Numbered from the stretch's first letter, positions 44,349 to 53,125 are shown. The stretch is 64,000 nucleotides of DNA from Mycobacterium sp. IDR2000157661 (GCF_022317005.1 NZ_CP081006.1:744001-808000); one strand, 5' to 3'. Notes: generated by a model not told the origin, from the letters alone. A program made the numbers and translations.

Positions 44349-44811
44349 CTGAAAAACCCTCTTCTCCCTCACCCGTTCGACCCGCCAAGGTCGTGTAGGA
44401 CTCCTGGACCACGTCACCGGCCTCGTTGGTGACGATGTTCTTGGTCACGATGATGTCGGTGCCGTGGGCCTGTTTGACCGAGTCCACGTACACGTCGCAG
44501 TACAGCCTGTCGCCCGCGAAGATCGGCTTGACGAGGTTGAGCACCTGGTCCACCTGCACAATCTGCATGTCGCTGATGCCGATGCCGTGGGCGTCGAAGA
44601 ACGCGCGCTGCGCCTTGTAGCCGAACACGGAGATGAACGTCAGCGGCGCGGGCAGCGCCTTATGGCCGAGTTCGGCGGCGGCCGCCTCGTCGAAGAACAC
44701 CGCGTCGTCGTTCTTGACCGCAACGGCGTACTCACGAACCTTCTCCCGGCCCACGACGTAGTGGTCGGGATAGCGGTAATGCATCCCGACATGCTTCGAA
44801 GACAACGGCAC
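44335..44811 (-). CDS. hadA: (3R)-hydroxyacyl-ACP dehydratase subunit HadA
   Basis: A 158-residue hotdog protein without the hydratase motif, forming the substrate-binding half of HadAB. It starts at GTG (44811), giving MPLSSKHVGMHYRYPDHYVV. FDAHGIGISDMQIVQVDQVL aligns with the equivalent segment of HadC, showing that the two are paralogues. First gene of the hadABC operon; the upstream gap of 52 bases to rpmG2 may hold the promoter or the genes may be read through from rpmG2, as usual in mycobacteria. Confidence 0.95.
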   Translation of the reverse strand: MPLSSKHVGMHYRYPDHYVVGREKVREYAVAVKNDDAVFFDEAAAAELGHKALPAPLTFISVFGYKAQRAFFDAHGIGISDMQIVQVDQVLNLVKPIFAGDRLYCDVYVDSVKQAHGTDIIVTKNIVTNEAGDVVQESYTTLAGRTGEGEEGFSDATA

Positions 44812-44863
44812 GGTTAGCCAACCTACCTAGTGCACCCTGGGCAGACGCCCGCGGGCTCGCACG

Positions 44864-45031
44864 TCAGCGCGACTCTTTGTGGGGTTGGTGCTTGCCGCAG
44901 TTGGGGCAGAACTTCTTGATCTCCAGGCGGTCGGGGTCGTTGCGGCGGTTCTTCTTGGTGATGTAGTTGCGGTGCTTGCACACCTCGCACGCCAAAGTGA
45001 TCTTTGGCCGTACGTCGGTACTGGAGGCCAC
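44864..45031 (-). CDS. rpmG2: 50S ribosomal protein L33 (zinc-binding type)
   Basis: A 55-residue protein starting at GTG. The chain [20 protein letters not shown] followed by [10 protein letters not shown] carries two CxxC pairs (CEVC and CPNC), so this is the zinc-binding C+ form. It precedes hadABC as in M. tuberculosis (rpmG2, Rv0634B). Confidence 0.95.
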   Translation of the reverse strand: MASSTDVRPKITLACEVCKHRNYITKKNRRNDPDRLEIKKFCPNCGKHQPHKESR

Positions 45032-45069
45032 GGCTGTCGTCCTTACGTCTATGCGTTTGTGCTGTCCTG

Positions 45070-45143
45070 TAGCGGTGGGGGGGCTCGATCCCCCGACCTC
45101 ACGATTATGAGTCGTGCGCTCTAACCAGCTGAGCTACACCGCC
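45070..45143 (-). tRNA. metT: tRNA-Met (anticodon CAT)
   Basis: Minus strand. Acceptor GGCGGTG/CACCGCT with one G-T pair; D-arm GCTCAGCTGGTTAGAGC; anticodon loop CTCATAA with CAT; T-arm GGGGATCGAGCCCCC. G-T at the top pair and the lack of three G-C pairs in the anticodon stem suit an elongator tRNA. Confidence 0.93.
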
Positions 45144-45173
45144 CCGATGGGTACGGGCGCCGCCCGTCCACCG

Positions 45174-45246
45174 AGCCCCCTAACGGAATCGAACCGTTGA
45201 CCTTTTCCTTACCATGGAAACGCTCTGCCGACTGAGCTAAGGGGGC
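45174..45246 (-). tRNA. thrT: tRNA-Thr (anticodon GGT)
   Basis: Minus strand. Acceptor GCCCCCT/AGGGGGC; D-arm GCTCAGTCGGCAGAGC; anticodon stem TTTCC/GGAAA around loop ATGGTAA with GGT; T-loop GGTTCGATTCC. It is the first of the tRNA-Thr, tRNA-Met, rpmG2, hadABC run. Confidence 0.93.
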
Positions 45247-45327
45247 CTGCCTACTTCGGGTCCCGCGCACCACGGCGCGAGCCTTAAAGAGGGTACAGTC
45301 TCGCGGTTTGACGCGCCAAACCGCAGG

Positions 45328-45595
45328 TCACTCCAAGTCCACCGTAACCCCGTCGGAGTACTTGCCGTCGTGGAGTTCGATCGACTCGGGCCGGGTGCCG
45401 TCGGGGACGTCGAACACCACCGCGGTGTTGATGGTGCCGCCGGGGTTGAGGTCGGCCAGGGTGTTGCCGAGGTAGATCCACGCCGGTGACGACGAACGCG
45501 AAGTCGCCGTCGCGCACCTGTTGCCCGAGGGTCGGGACGTGCTCGCCGAACGCGGCGGCAGTCTCACCCAGCGGCGCGCTCGTCTCGGCCGACGA
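45328..45595 (-). pseudogene. Broken DUF4352-domain protein
   Basis: From 45595 the minus strand reads LGQQVRDGDFAFVVTGV, the start of a DUF4352 domain, without a start codon or signal peptide. In a different frame, after a junction near 45485, it continues WIYLGNTLADLNPGGTINTA through FDVPDGTRPESIELHDGKYS to the stop at 45328, the end of the same domain. The central part (roughly 60 residues) is missing and the frame is shifted. DUF4352 proteins are exported immunoglobulin-like lipoproteins. This copy cannot make a functional product. Confidence 0.6.
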
Positions 45596-45714
45596 TCACC
45601 TTGGCGTCGGGTCCCGTGCGCCGCGATGGGATCACGGATTCTGACATCACTGCTCAGCCACCGGGTTTGCCGAGCACGTGCACACATCCGGCTGGCAGGT
45701 GGTAGGACGTAACG

Positions 45715-46578
45715 GTGACCGAACCCGGCGCGACCCGTGTGGCGGTGTACCTCGACTTCGACAACATCGTCATCTCCCGCTACGACCAGGTGCACGGCCG
45801 CAGTTCGTTTCAGCGCGACAAGACAGCCGGGTTCCACAAGCACCCCGGGCGGCTGACCCAGGCGACCGTCGACGTCGGCGCCATCATCGACTTCGCATCC
45901 TCGTTCGGCACGTTGGTGCTCACAAAGGCCTACGCCGACTGGTCCACCGACGTCAACGCCGACTACCGCGACCAGCTGGTGGGCCGCGCGGTGGACCTCG
46001 TGCAGCTGTTCCCAGCCGCCGCTTACAGCAAGAACGGCGCCGACATCCGCCTGGCGGTCGACGCGGTCGAGGACATGTTCCGGCTGCCCGACCTGACCCA
46101 CGTGGTGATCGTGGCCGGCGACTCGGACTACATTCCCCTCGCCCAGCGCTGCAAGCGCCTCGGCCGCTACGTCGTCGGCATCGGCATCACCGGCTCGATC
46201 AGCCGGTCGTTGACCGCGGCCTGCGACGAGTACGTCTCCTATGACGCGCTGCCCGGCGTCCCGGCGCTCAAGACCGAGGCGCCCAAGCGACGCCGCACCA
46301 AGGCCGAGGCAGAGGCCGAGCCCGAGCCACCCGACCCGCAGGCCGCCGCGACCGCCCTGCTGGAGCGCGCGCTGCGGATCAGCCACGGCCGCGACGACGA
46401 CTCCGACTGGCTGCACAACTCGGCGGTCAAGGCGCAGATGAAGCGGATGGACCCGTCGTTCGGGGAGAAGTCGCTGGGCTTCCGCTCGTTCAGCGACTTC
46501 CTGCGCTCGCGCACCGATCTCGTCGAGCTCGACGAAAGCAGCACCATCCGGATGGTCCGGCTGCGCGGCAACGACTGA
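45715..46578 (+). CDS. NYN-domain RNase-like protein with OST-HTH/LOTUS domain
   Basis: A 287-residue cytosolic protein starting at GTG. N-terminal NYN (PIN-like, LabA/DUF88) domain: VYLDFDNIVISR with the first acidic pair, ADIRLAVDAVEDMF, and VIVAGDSDYIPLAQRCKRLG with the second; these form a metal-binding nuclease site. After a Lys/Glu/Pro linker (about residues 185-210) comes an OST-HTH/LOTUS domain ending SLGFRSFSDFLRSRTDLVEL. The pairing suggests an RNA-targeted nuclease; substrates are unknown. It is divergent from the tRNA/had block and 21 bases before the MBL gene. Confidence 0.85.
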   Translation: MTEPGATRVAVYLDFDNIVISRYDQVHGRSSFQRDKTAGFHKHPGRLTQATVDVGAIIDFASSFGTLVLTKAYADWSTDVNADYRDQLVGRAVDLVQLFPAAAYSKNGADIRLAVDAVEDMFRLPDLTHVVIVAGDSDYIPLAQRCKRLGRYVVGIGITGSISRSLTAACDEYVSYDALPGVPALKTEAPKRRRTKAEAEAEPEPPDPQAAATALLERALRISHGRDDDSDWLHNSAVKAQMKRMDPSFGEKSLGFRSFSDFLRSRTDLVELDESSTIRMVRLRGND

Positions 46579-46599
46579 GCCGTCGATACGCTGACGGCC

Positions 46600-47316
46600 A
46601 TGGCTGACACCGACCGCCTCTACTTCCGCCAGCTGCTCTCGGGCCGCGACTTCGCGACCGACGACATGATCGCCCAGCAGATGCGCAACTTCGCCTACCT
46701 GATCGGCGACCGGCAGACCGGCGACACCGTCGTCGTCGACCCCGCCTACGCCGCAGGCGATCTGGTCGACGCGCTGGAGGCCGACGGGATGCACCTGTCC
46801 GGTGTGCTCGTCACCCACCACCACCCCGACCACGTCGGCGGCTCGATGATGGGCTTCGAGCTCAAGGGGCTGGCCGAGCTGCTGGAGCGCACCAGCGTCC
46901 CCGTGCACGTCAACGCCCTTGAGGCGGATTGGGTTTCGCGGGTCACCGGCATCGCGCGCAGCGAGCTCACCGAGCATCAGCACGGCGACGTGGTCAACGT
47001 CGGCGACATCGACATCGAACTGCTGCACACCCCTGGCCACACGCCGGGTAGCCAGTGCTTCCTGCTCGACGGCCGCCTGGTCGCCGGCGACACGCTGTTC
47101 CTGGAAGGCTGCGGGCGCACCGACTTCCCCGGCGGCAGCGTCGACGACATGTTCCGCAGCCTGCAAGCACTGGCCAAGCTGTCCGGCGACCCCACCGTCT
47201 TTCCCGGGCACTGGTATTCGGCCGAGCCGAGCGCGTCGCTGTCGGAGGTCCGCCAGACCAACTACGTCTACCGGGCGAGCAACCTCGACCAGTGGCGCAT
47301 GCTGATGGGCGGCTGA
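46600..47316 (+). CDS. Metallo-beta-lactamase-fold hydrolase (glyoxalase II-like)
   Basis: A 238-residue cytosolic hydrolase. The metal-binding motif THHHPDHVGG (His-x-His-x-Asp-His) is at about residues 71-80, with further ligands at HTPGHTPGSQCF and GDTLFLEGCGRTDFPG and a final His at PGHWYS. Family members hydrolyse S-lactoylglutathione or related thioesters; mycobacteria use mycothiol, so a mycothiol thioester is a plausible substrate (inference). It occupies the position of Rv0634c in the conserved gene order. Confidence 0.88.
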   Translation: MADTDRLYFRQLLSGRDFATDDMIAQQMRNFAYLIGDRQTGDTVVVDPAYAAGDLVDALEADGMHLSGVLVTHHHPDHVGGSMMGFELKGLAELLERTSVPVHVNALEADWVSRVTGIARSELTEHQHGDVVNVGDIDIELLHTPGHTPGSQCFLLDGRLVAGDTLFLEGCGRTDFPGGSVDDMFRSLQALAKLSGDPTVFPGHWYSAEPSASLSEVRQTNYVYRASNLDQWRMLMGG

Positions 47317-47346
47317 GCTCTCCAGGGCTTCTCTAGGCTCGGGCCC

Positions 47347-48006
47347 GTGGCCGACACGCTGTATGCCGACGTTTCCGAATGGCAGGTCGGCGTCGACGAC
47401 AGCTACCCGTATCGGGTGTTGTGCATCCGGTCCAACGACGGCACCTATCGGGACCGACGTTGGCGGCACAACTACGACTGGTGTCGCCGCAACGCCGACA
47501 GCGGACGGCTCACCTTTTTCATCTCGTATTTCGTGTATCGCGTCAATTGGCGGCAAACCGTCGAAACATTTCGGACGCAGATCGGCACGCCGCATCCGAG
47601 AATGGCGGTGATGCTCGACGTGGAATCCTGGGGCGGGCAAATCCGCGGCGACCAGTCGGCGGGTCTCAACGCGACGTGGCGCGCGGTGGGTGAGTTCGTC
47701 GGGTCCACCGCCCGGGTCCTCGGATACGGCAATGAGGCTGACCTCGACAGTCTCTGGCCGCACCGGCCGCCGGGCCTTCGCCTCGTGGTCGCCGCCTACG
47801 GTCATGACCCGCGCTGTGTCGGCAAGGTTTCGCACCAATACACCGACGGTTCGGGCCACGGCGGCGGCCTGCCCGAGGGCGCGGCACCGTTCGGGAACTG
47901 CGACATGAACTCCGCGGACGGACTGACACATGTGGAGTTCGCCCGTGCGTGTGGCATCAACCTGCCGCCTCACAAGCCCGAACCGGATGGCGCTGACACC
48001 GTGTAG
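47347..48006 (+). CDS. GH25-like/DUF1906-type glycoside hydrolase-like protein
   Basis: A 219-residue protein starting at GTG. TIM-barrel features of GH25-like lysozymes: LYADVSEWQ at the N-terminus (strand 1 Asp) and MAVMLDVESWGG (Asp-x-Glu pair, strand 4), then VGKVSHQYTDGSGH near the end. There is no signal peptide, which is unusual for a muramidase; mycobacteriophage lysins have similar catalytic modules, so a phage origin is possible. It could be exported by another route or act in the cytosol on a different substrate. It lies 30 bases after the MBL gene. Confidence 0.65.
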   Translation: MADTLYADVSEWQVGVDDSYPYRVLCIRSNDGTYRDRRWRHNYDWCRRNADSGRLTFFISYFVYRVNWRQTVETFRTQIGTPHPRMAVMLDVESWGGQIRGDQSAGLNATWRAVGEFVGSTARVLGYGNEADLDSLWPHRPPGLRLVVAAYGHDPRCVGKVSHQYTDGSGHGGGLPEGAAPFGNCDMNSADGLTHVEFARACGINLPPHKPEPDGADTV

Positions 48007-48161
48007 CAACCTCTGGCAACCCGATCCGTGCGACCCGGTAGTTTGCTCTTGCGACGGTGCATCGTCGTGAAGAAGCCGTGACCAGTGTTGTGCCAGCAAG
48101 GTTTTCCGACGGCCCTGGGCAAATGAGGTATCGGCGGGCGAGCCATGGTATACAGCGGGGC

Positions 48162-49055
48162 ATGGACTGGGACAGCACACTGTTCGGGGTCTCGGCGGGC
48201 ATGTGGACGGCGCTGGCGGCGTGGCTCGCCGTCGTGGTCGGCATCGTTGCGCTGATCTACGCGTGGCGGCAGTCTCGGCGGGCCAGACAGCAGGCCGCCG
48301 AGATGATGCAGCCCAACGTGGCCATGTTCATGGAACCGGCCGCCAACGACTGGCATCTCGTCGAGTTGGTGGTCCGCAACTTCGGCCGCACCCCGGCCTA
48401 CGACATCCGATTCGACTTCGCCAACCCGCCCACGGTCGCCAAGTACGAGAACGTCTACGACGACGGCCACGTGGACATCACCCCGCTGAACCTGCCGGCC
48501 GAGATTCCATACCTGGCGCCCGGTCAGGAGTGGCGGATCGTGTGGGATTCGGCGCTCGACCGCCGTGAACTGGGCGAGAGGATCGCGTCGCGGTTCGACG
48601 GCGCCATCACCTATCACGACAAGCCCGGCGCCGACGGGAACAAGCGTGGCAGTCGCCGGTTGCGCACGTCGACGATCCTGGACTGGTCCACGCTGCATCC
48701 CGTCGAGCGACTGGAACTGCTGACCACCCATGACCTGGCCCGTCAGGAGAAGCAGAAGCTGGAACTGCTGCGCCATCTGCTGACCTACTACCACTACGCC
48801 GCCGGCGAGAGCCGCGAGGACATGTTGCGCGGCGAGATCGAGAAGATGCGCGCCGCCTCCGATGAACTGCGCGAACTGCGGGACCGCTACCGGGCCGACG
48901 CCGCCCAAGCGCCCCAGGCCCCGCCACAGCCCACGCCCCAGGCTCCACAGCCGCCACAGTTGCCACAGGCGGACTCCTACCAGGACAGCGATCCGGACTT
49001 CGACGAAGCGCACACCCAGGTCATCGATACCTCCGCCCGCCACCGGCGCGGCTGA
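48162..49055 (+). CDS. Single-pass membrane protein of unknown function
   Basis: A 297-residue protein. The start is the ATG at 48162, because upstream codons in the same frame lack features and a transmembrane helix (WTALAAWLAVVVGIVALIYA, about residues 16-35) follows. The helix is followed by a basic segment, an immunoglobulin-like stretch (MFMEPAANDWHLVELVVRNF), a helical charged region (LTTHDLARQEKQKLELLRHL) and a Pro/Gln-rich C-terminus (about residues 245-272). The basic residues after the helix suggest that most of the chain is cytosolic. I do not recognise a characterised family. Confidence 0.75.
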   Translation: MDWDSTLFGVSAGMWTALAAWLAVVVGIVALIYAWRQSRRARQQAAEMMQPNVAMFMEPAANDWHLVELVVRNFGRTPAYDIRFDFANPPTVAKYENVYDDGHVDITPLNLPAEIPYLAPGQEWRIVWDSALDRRELGERIASRFDGAITYHDKPGADGNKRGSRRLRTSTILDWSTLHPVERLELLTTHDLARQEKQKLELLRHLLTYYHYAAGESREDMLRGEIEKMRAASDELRELRDRYRADAAQAPQAPPQPTPQAPQPPQLPQADSYQDSDPDFDEAHTQVIDTSARHRRG

Positions 49056-49135
49056 GCACGCGACCCGACTCCCGCGGTGGACCACCTCGGCCATGTTTCG
49101 TAACATTGATCCGATTCGACACCCAAGGAGAAGCG

Positions 49136-49834
49136 ATGACCGTTGACTACGAATTGAACGACGACTCCGTCGCGACGATCCGGCTGGGCGACGGCAAGGT
49201 CAACGTGCTCGGGCCGGTGATGCAGACCGCGATCAACGAGGCGTTGGACCGCGCGGAGAAGGAGTCGGCAAAGGCGGTGGTGATCGCGGGCAACGGCCGG
49301 GTGTTCAGCGGCGGCTTCGATCTGGCGGTGTTCTCCTCCGGCGACGCCAAGGCCGCCCACGACATGCTCGCGGGCGGGTTCGAGTTGTCGATGCGGTGCA
49401 TGACGTTCCCCGCGCCGGTCATCATGGCCGCGACCGGTCCGGCGATCGCGATGGGGTCGTTTCTGCTGCTGTCCGGTGATCACCGCGTCGGCCAGCAGAA
49501 GACCAAGTGCCAGGCCATCGAGGTGGCGATCGGCATGACGATTCCGCTCGCCGCGCTGGAGATCATGCGGTTTCGGTTGACGCCCGCCGCGTTCCACCGC
49601 GGCGCCTCGATGGCCGCCACGTTCGCCGGCGACGAGGCCATCGCGGGCGGCTGGCTCGATGAGATCGTCGAGGCCGACCGGGTGGTGGCGCGGGCGCAGG
49701 AGGTGGCGGCCGAGGCGGCGGCGACGCTGCACACCGGCGCGCACAAGGCGACCAAACTGAAGGCGCGCGAATCCGCGCTGCAGGCGATCCGTTCCGGGAT
49801 CGACGGCCTGGCAACGGAATTCAGCCTCGGCTAG
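49136..49834 (+). CDS. echA3: Enoyl-CoA hydratase/isomerase family protein
   Basis: A 232-residue crotonase-fold protein. The ATG at 49136 follows AAGGAGAAGCG; the upstream frame is ignored. The oxyanion-hole segments are GNGRVFSGGFDLAVF and TGPAIAMGSFLLLSG. The second catalytic Glu position is not obvious (GMTIPLAALEIMRF), as in other EchA3-type proteins, so hydratase activity is uncertain. The symbol is from position: Rv0632c (echA3) lies between glyoxalase II and recC in M. tuberculosis. Confidence 0.87.
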   Translation: MTVDYELNDDSVATIRLGDGKVNVLGPVMQTAINEALDRAEKESAKAVVIAGNGRVFSGGFDLAVFSSGDAKAAHDMLAGGFELSMRCMTFPAPVIMAATGPAIAMGSFLLLSGDHRVGQQKTKCQAIEVAIGMTIPLAALEIMRFRLTPAAFHRGASMAATFAGDEAIAGGWLDEIVEADRVVARAQEVAAEAAATLHTGAHKATKLKARESALQAIRSGIDGLATEFSLG

Positions 49835-49845
49835 GTAGCCGTCCG

Positions 49846-50463
49846 ATGCCGAGGGCGAAGCAGCGCACGCCCGAGTTGCGCGACCATCTGCTGGAGGTGG
49901 CGATCACCACGCTGTCCGAGCAGGGCGCCGCGGGCCTGACCACCCGACGGGTGGCCGAGCGCGCGGGCACGTCGGTGCCCGCGGTCTACGAGCTGTTCTC
50001 CGACAAGGCCGGGCTGTTGCGGGCGATGTTCTTCGAGGGTTTCCGGTTGCTCGGGGCACAGCTTGCTGACGTCGCGGTTACCGACGACCCGATGGCCGAC
50101 CTGGAGCGGCTGGTGCCGGTGTTCCGCCAGTTCTGCCGGGCCTATCCGCGGCTGGCGCAGCTGATGTTCTCGCGGCCGTTCGCCGACCTCGATCCCGGTC
50201 CCGACGAGCTGGCGGCAGGGGCGTCGGTGCGCGAGGCGTTCACCGGGCGCATTCAGCGGTGCGTCGACGCGGGCTTGCTGGCCGGCGACGTCGCCGACAT
50301 CGCACACGTGCTGCTTGCGCTGGCGCAAGGGTTGGCGGTGCAGGAACTCGGCCGGTGGCTGGGCCCGTCGGGCGGGTCGGTCGAGCAGCGGTGGGCGCTG
50401 GGCGTGGAGGCGGTGCTGGCCGGCCTCCGGCCGCCGCGATTTGGGCGTGATTCCGTGCGCTGA
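49846..50463 (+). CDS. TetR-family transcriptional repressor
   Basis: A 205-residue regulator with an N-terminal HTH (LLEVAITTLSEQGAAGLTTR, RVAERAGTSVPAVYELFSDK) and a helical ligand-binding C-terminus. Only 11 bases after echA3, so the two are probably co-transcribed and it may control a fatty-acid-related target. The ligand is unknown. Confidence 0.88.
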   Translation: MPRAKQRTPELRDHLLEVAITTLSEQGAAGLTTRRVAERAGTSVPAVYELFSDKAGLLRAMFFEGFRLLGAQLADVAVTDDPMADLERLVPVFRQFCRAYPRLAQLMFSRPFADLDPGPDELAAGASVREAFTGRIQRCVDAGLLAGDVADIAHVLLALAQGLAVQELGRWLGPSGGSVEQRWALGVEAVLAGLRPPRFGRDSVR

Positions 50464-50543
50464 GCGCATGTTTCACACCCGAATCGCCGAATTGAGGCAG
50501 TTGCCTCATGTGCCGGCCGCATCCCTCGTCGAGTCTCGACACC

Positions 50544-51281
50544 ATGACCATTACACCTGCGGCCGCAGCGGCCGCCACGAAACACCTCCCCCTGCCCGAC
50601 GGTGACGGCGAACGCGTCGTCGGCTTCGGCGTCATGGGCCTGCCCTTCGCCAACGGCCACTACCTGGCGTTCCGCGACTTCCCGGAGACGTCGTTCTCCC
50701 CCGCCTATCAATCGGTATGGCATCGCACGCCCGATGGGGTATGGACGTTCTACGCCACCACACCCGGGCCGCAGAGCTGCTCGCGGTACTTCAGCTCGGC
50801 CACCCACGTCGACCCCGTCGTCTGCGACATCAGCGCACACTGGCCGACCCCGTGGTCGCTGGCCATTTCGATTGCGGGCGTGCTGGATTGGCGCATCGAC
50901 ATCACCGAAACCCCGGCCACCCGCATGATGACCGCGATCGCGTCGCGCATGCCCGCCGCGGTTACCCGCAACCGCAGCACCTTACGTGCCATGGGTCCGG
51001 CCGTCGGCCCGCTGCTGGGTCTGGGCCGCGTCCAGCTCACCGGCAAGCTGCCCAACGGCCAGGAGTTCCGCATCGCACCACGCCAGCTGTGGAGCGTCGC
51101 CGACTCGACCGCCGTTCTGCACGGCGTCGACCTCGGACCCGTCGGCCCCCACGCCGAGCAAGGTCATCTGGCCGACTTCCAGTTGCCCCAGCGCGGCATC
51201 TGCGTGGTGGCCCATGGCCTGTTCGAGGCGTTCGACGTCGCCAGGCACCGCGACGCCGACCGGCTTGGCCTATCCCGCTGA
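50544..51281 (+). CDS. Uncharacterised 245-residue protein
   Basis: The ATG at 50544 is chosen; a frame extension to 50508 adds only 12 residues. No signal peptide or membrane helix. The chain is beta-rich, with FPETSFSPAYQSVWHRTPDG, WTFYATTPGPQSCSRYFSS and LGRVQLTGKLPNGQEFRIAP, a pattern reminiscent of lipocalin-like or hydroxyneurosporene-synthase-like beta-barrels, but I cannot assign a family. It is 31 bases before the HD-GYP regulator and may be co-transcribed with it. Confidence 0.75.
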   Translation: MTITPAAAAAATKHLPLPDGDGERVVGFGVMGLPFANGHYLAFRDFPETSFSPAYQSVWHRTPDGVWTFYATTPGPQSCSRYFSSATHVDPVVCDISAHWPTPWSLAISIAGVLDWRIDITETPATRMMTAIASRMPAAVTRNRSTLRAMGPAVGPLLGLGRVQLTGKLPNGQEFRIAPRQLWSVADSTAVLHGVDLGPVGPHAEQGHLADFQLPQRGICVVAHGLFEAFDVARHRDADRLGLSR

Positions 51282-51312
51282 TTCCAGGGCGACGGCGTTG
51301 CAGAATCAAGCC

Positions 51313-52875
51313 GTGCCGACCCGGTCCGCACCACCCGAGCTCCCGACCCGCGCGGAGCTGCTCGCGGCGCTGTCGGTGGCCGTCGACCTCGGGCTGGGCC
51401 AGCCGGCCGAGCACATGCTGCGCTCGGCGCTCATCGCCACGCGGCTGGCCCACCGGCTCGGCCTGACCGAGCGGCAACGCGACGCCGTCTACTACTGCAC
51501 GCTGATCATGTGGATCGGCTGCCACGCCGACTCCCACGAGTACGCCCGGTGGTTCGGCGACGACATCGCCGTGCGCAGAAGCTCCTACTTCGTCGACTGG
51601 TCGGGTCTGCCGTACCAACGTTTCCTGCTGGCCAACATCGGGCGCGGCGAGTCGCTGCTGGCCCGGCTCAAGACCACCGCGACGCTGTACGCCAATGCGC
51701 GCGGGCACATCTCGCAGCTGATCCACTCGCACTGCACATCGGCCGGTCTGCTCGCCGAGCACATCGGGCTCGACACCGGTGTGCAGGATGCGATGCGCTA
51801 CACCTTCGAGCGCTACGACGGCGGTGGCCTGCCCGACGGCGCTGCCGGCGAACAGATCCCGATCGAGATGCGGGTCGCCCAGCTCGCCGACATGGTCGAG
51901 GTGCACGACCGCCAGTACGGGGTAGACGGTGCGGTGGCGATGGCGCGCAGCAGACGCGGCGGCCAGTTCGACCCGGTGGTGGTCGACGCCTTCGTCACCG
52001 ATCCGGCCGCGGTGCTGACCACTCCGTCCGGCGACGTCTGGAGGACCGCGCTGCAGAACGCGCCCGACCGCCATGTGCGGCTGGACGACACGGCGCTGGA
52101 TGGGCTGCTCGCCGCGCTCGGCGACTTCGTCGACCTGAAATGTCCTTTCACGCTTGGTCATTCGGGTGCGACGGCGGAGTTGGCGGCAGCCGCCGCCGCA
52201 GCCGCCGGACTGGCCGATGACCAGATCGCGCTGACCAGACGCGCGGCCTACGTGCACGACATCGGCCGCATCGGAGTGTCGAACCAGATCTGGTCCAAGG
52301 CCGGCGGGCTCACCATGGCGCAGTTCGAACGCATGCGTCTGCACCCGTATCTGACGGAGCGGATCCTGTGCCAGGTGCCCGGCCTCCGGGAGGTGGCGAC
52401 GGTCGCGGCCAACCACCACGAAACGCTCGACGGCGCAGGCTATCCGCGTGGCCTCTCGGCGCGGCAGCTCACTATGCCGGACCGAGTGCTGGCCTGCGCG
52501 GTGAGCTACCGAAGCGCGCTGGAACCGCGGCCGTACCGCGAGGCACTGGGGCCGGCGGGCGCGGCGCGACGATTGCGGGAGCGGGTCCGCGACGGTGCGC
52601 TCGATCCGGCCGCCGCCGACGCGGTGCTGCACGCGGCCGGACAACCCGCGGCCGGCAGAACAAAGCCGCACGGGCTCACCGCACGCGAGGCCGAGGTGCT
52701 GCGCCGGGTGGCCCAGGGGGCCAGCAACAAGCAGATCGCGGCCGAACTGGTGATCAGCGAGAAGACAGTCCGCAACCACGTCGAGCATGTGTACGCCAAG
52801 ATCGGCGTGTCGAACCGGATCGGCGCCAGCCTGTACGCCCTCGAGCGTGGACTGGCCGGCCACGTCGGCCGGTGA
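51313..52875 (+). CDS. Tandem HD-GYP protein with C-terminal LuxR DNA-binding domain
   Basis: A 520-residue cytosolic regulator, starting at the GTG at 51313 (a TTG at 51298 is possible). The N-terminal HD-GYP-like unit is degenerate: HSHCTSAGLLAEHIG lacks the HD pair, but RYDGGGLPDG and RRGGQFDPVVVDAF remain. The second unit is complete, with YVHDIGRIGVSNQ, NHHETLDGAGYPRG and intervening His residues, and could hydrolyse cyclic dinucleotides. The last 60 residues are a LuxR HTH (LTAREAEVLRRVAQGASNKQ, KTVRNHVEHVYAKIGVSNR). It may link a cyclic-dinucleotide or similar signal to transcription (inference). Confidence 0.88.
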   Translation: MPTRSAPPELPTRAELLAALSVAVDLGLGQPAEHMLRSALIATRLAHRLGLTERQRDAVYYCTLIMWIGCHADSHEYARWFGDDIAVRRSSYFVDWSGLPYQRFLLANIGRGESLLARLKTTATLYANARGHISQLIHSHCTSAGLLAEHIGLDTGVQDAMRYTFERYDGGGLPDGAAGEQIPIEMRVAQLADMVEVHDRQYGVDGAVAMARSRRGGQFDPVVVDAFVTDPAAVLTTPSGDVWRTALQNAPDRHVRLDDTALDGLLAALGDFVDLKCPFTLGHSGATAELAAAAAAAAGLADDQIALTRRAAYVHDIGRIGVSNQIWSKAGGLTMAQFERMRLHPYLTERILCQVPGLREVATVAANHHETLDGAGYPRGLSARQLTMPDRVLACAVSYRSALEPRPYREALGPAGAARRLRERVRDGALDPAAADAVLHAAGQPAAGRTKPHGLTAREAEVLRRVAQGASNKQIAAELVISEKTVRNHVEHVYAKIGVSNRIGASLYALERGLAGHVGR

Positions 52876-53125
52876 CCGGATCTGCCGTCGAATTCCTCTG
52901 TCCGAGCGACCATTTCGTGAGCGTCGTTCCGCGGCGGCGGAAGTCTAAGCCGATGATTGTGATTCCGTGAGAATGTGCCCGCTGATTAGGCCTAGCGGTC
53001 GATGCGGGCGTAGGGTGTGCTCAGGTTGAGTTGCCAGCCGCTCGGGAAACGTCGTAGGGCCCAGGCGCCGAACGCCTGATCGAAAGCCCTTTTCGTGGCG
53101 CAACCACCTCACTTTTCTTAACCCC

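Noticed and set aside
45328..48180. A 950-codon minus-strand open frame
   Set aside because: It runs antisense through the NYN, MBL and GH25-like genes, all of which have clear domains on the plus strand. Long antisense frames are normal at this GC content. Only its last 50 codons are meaningful, as part of the DUF4352 remnant.
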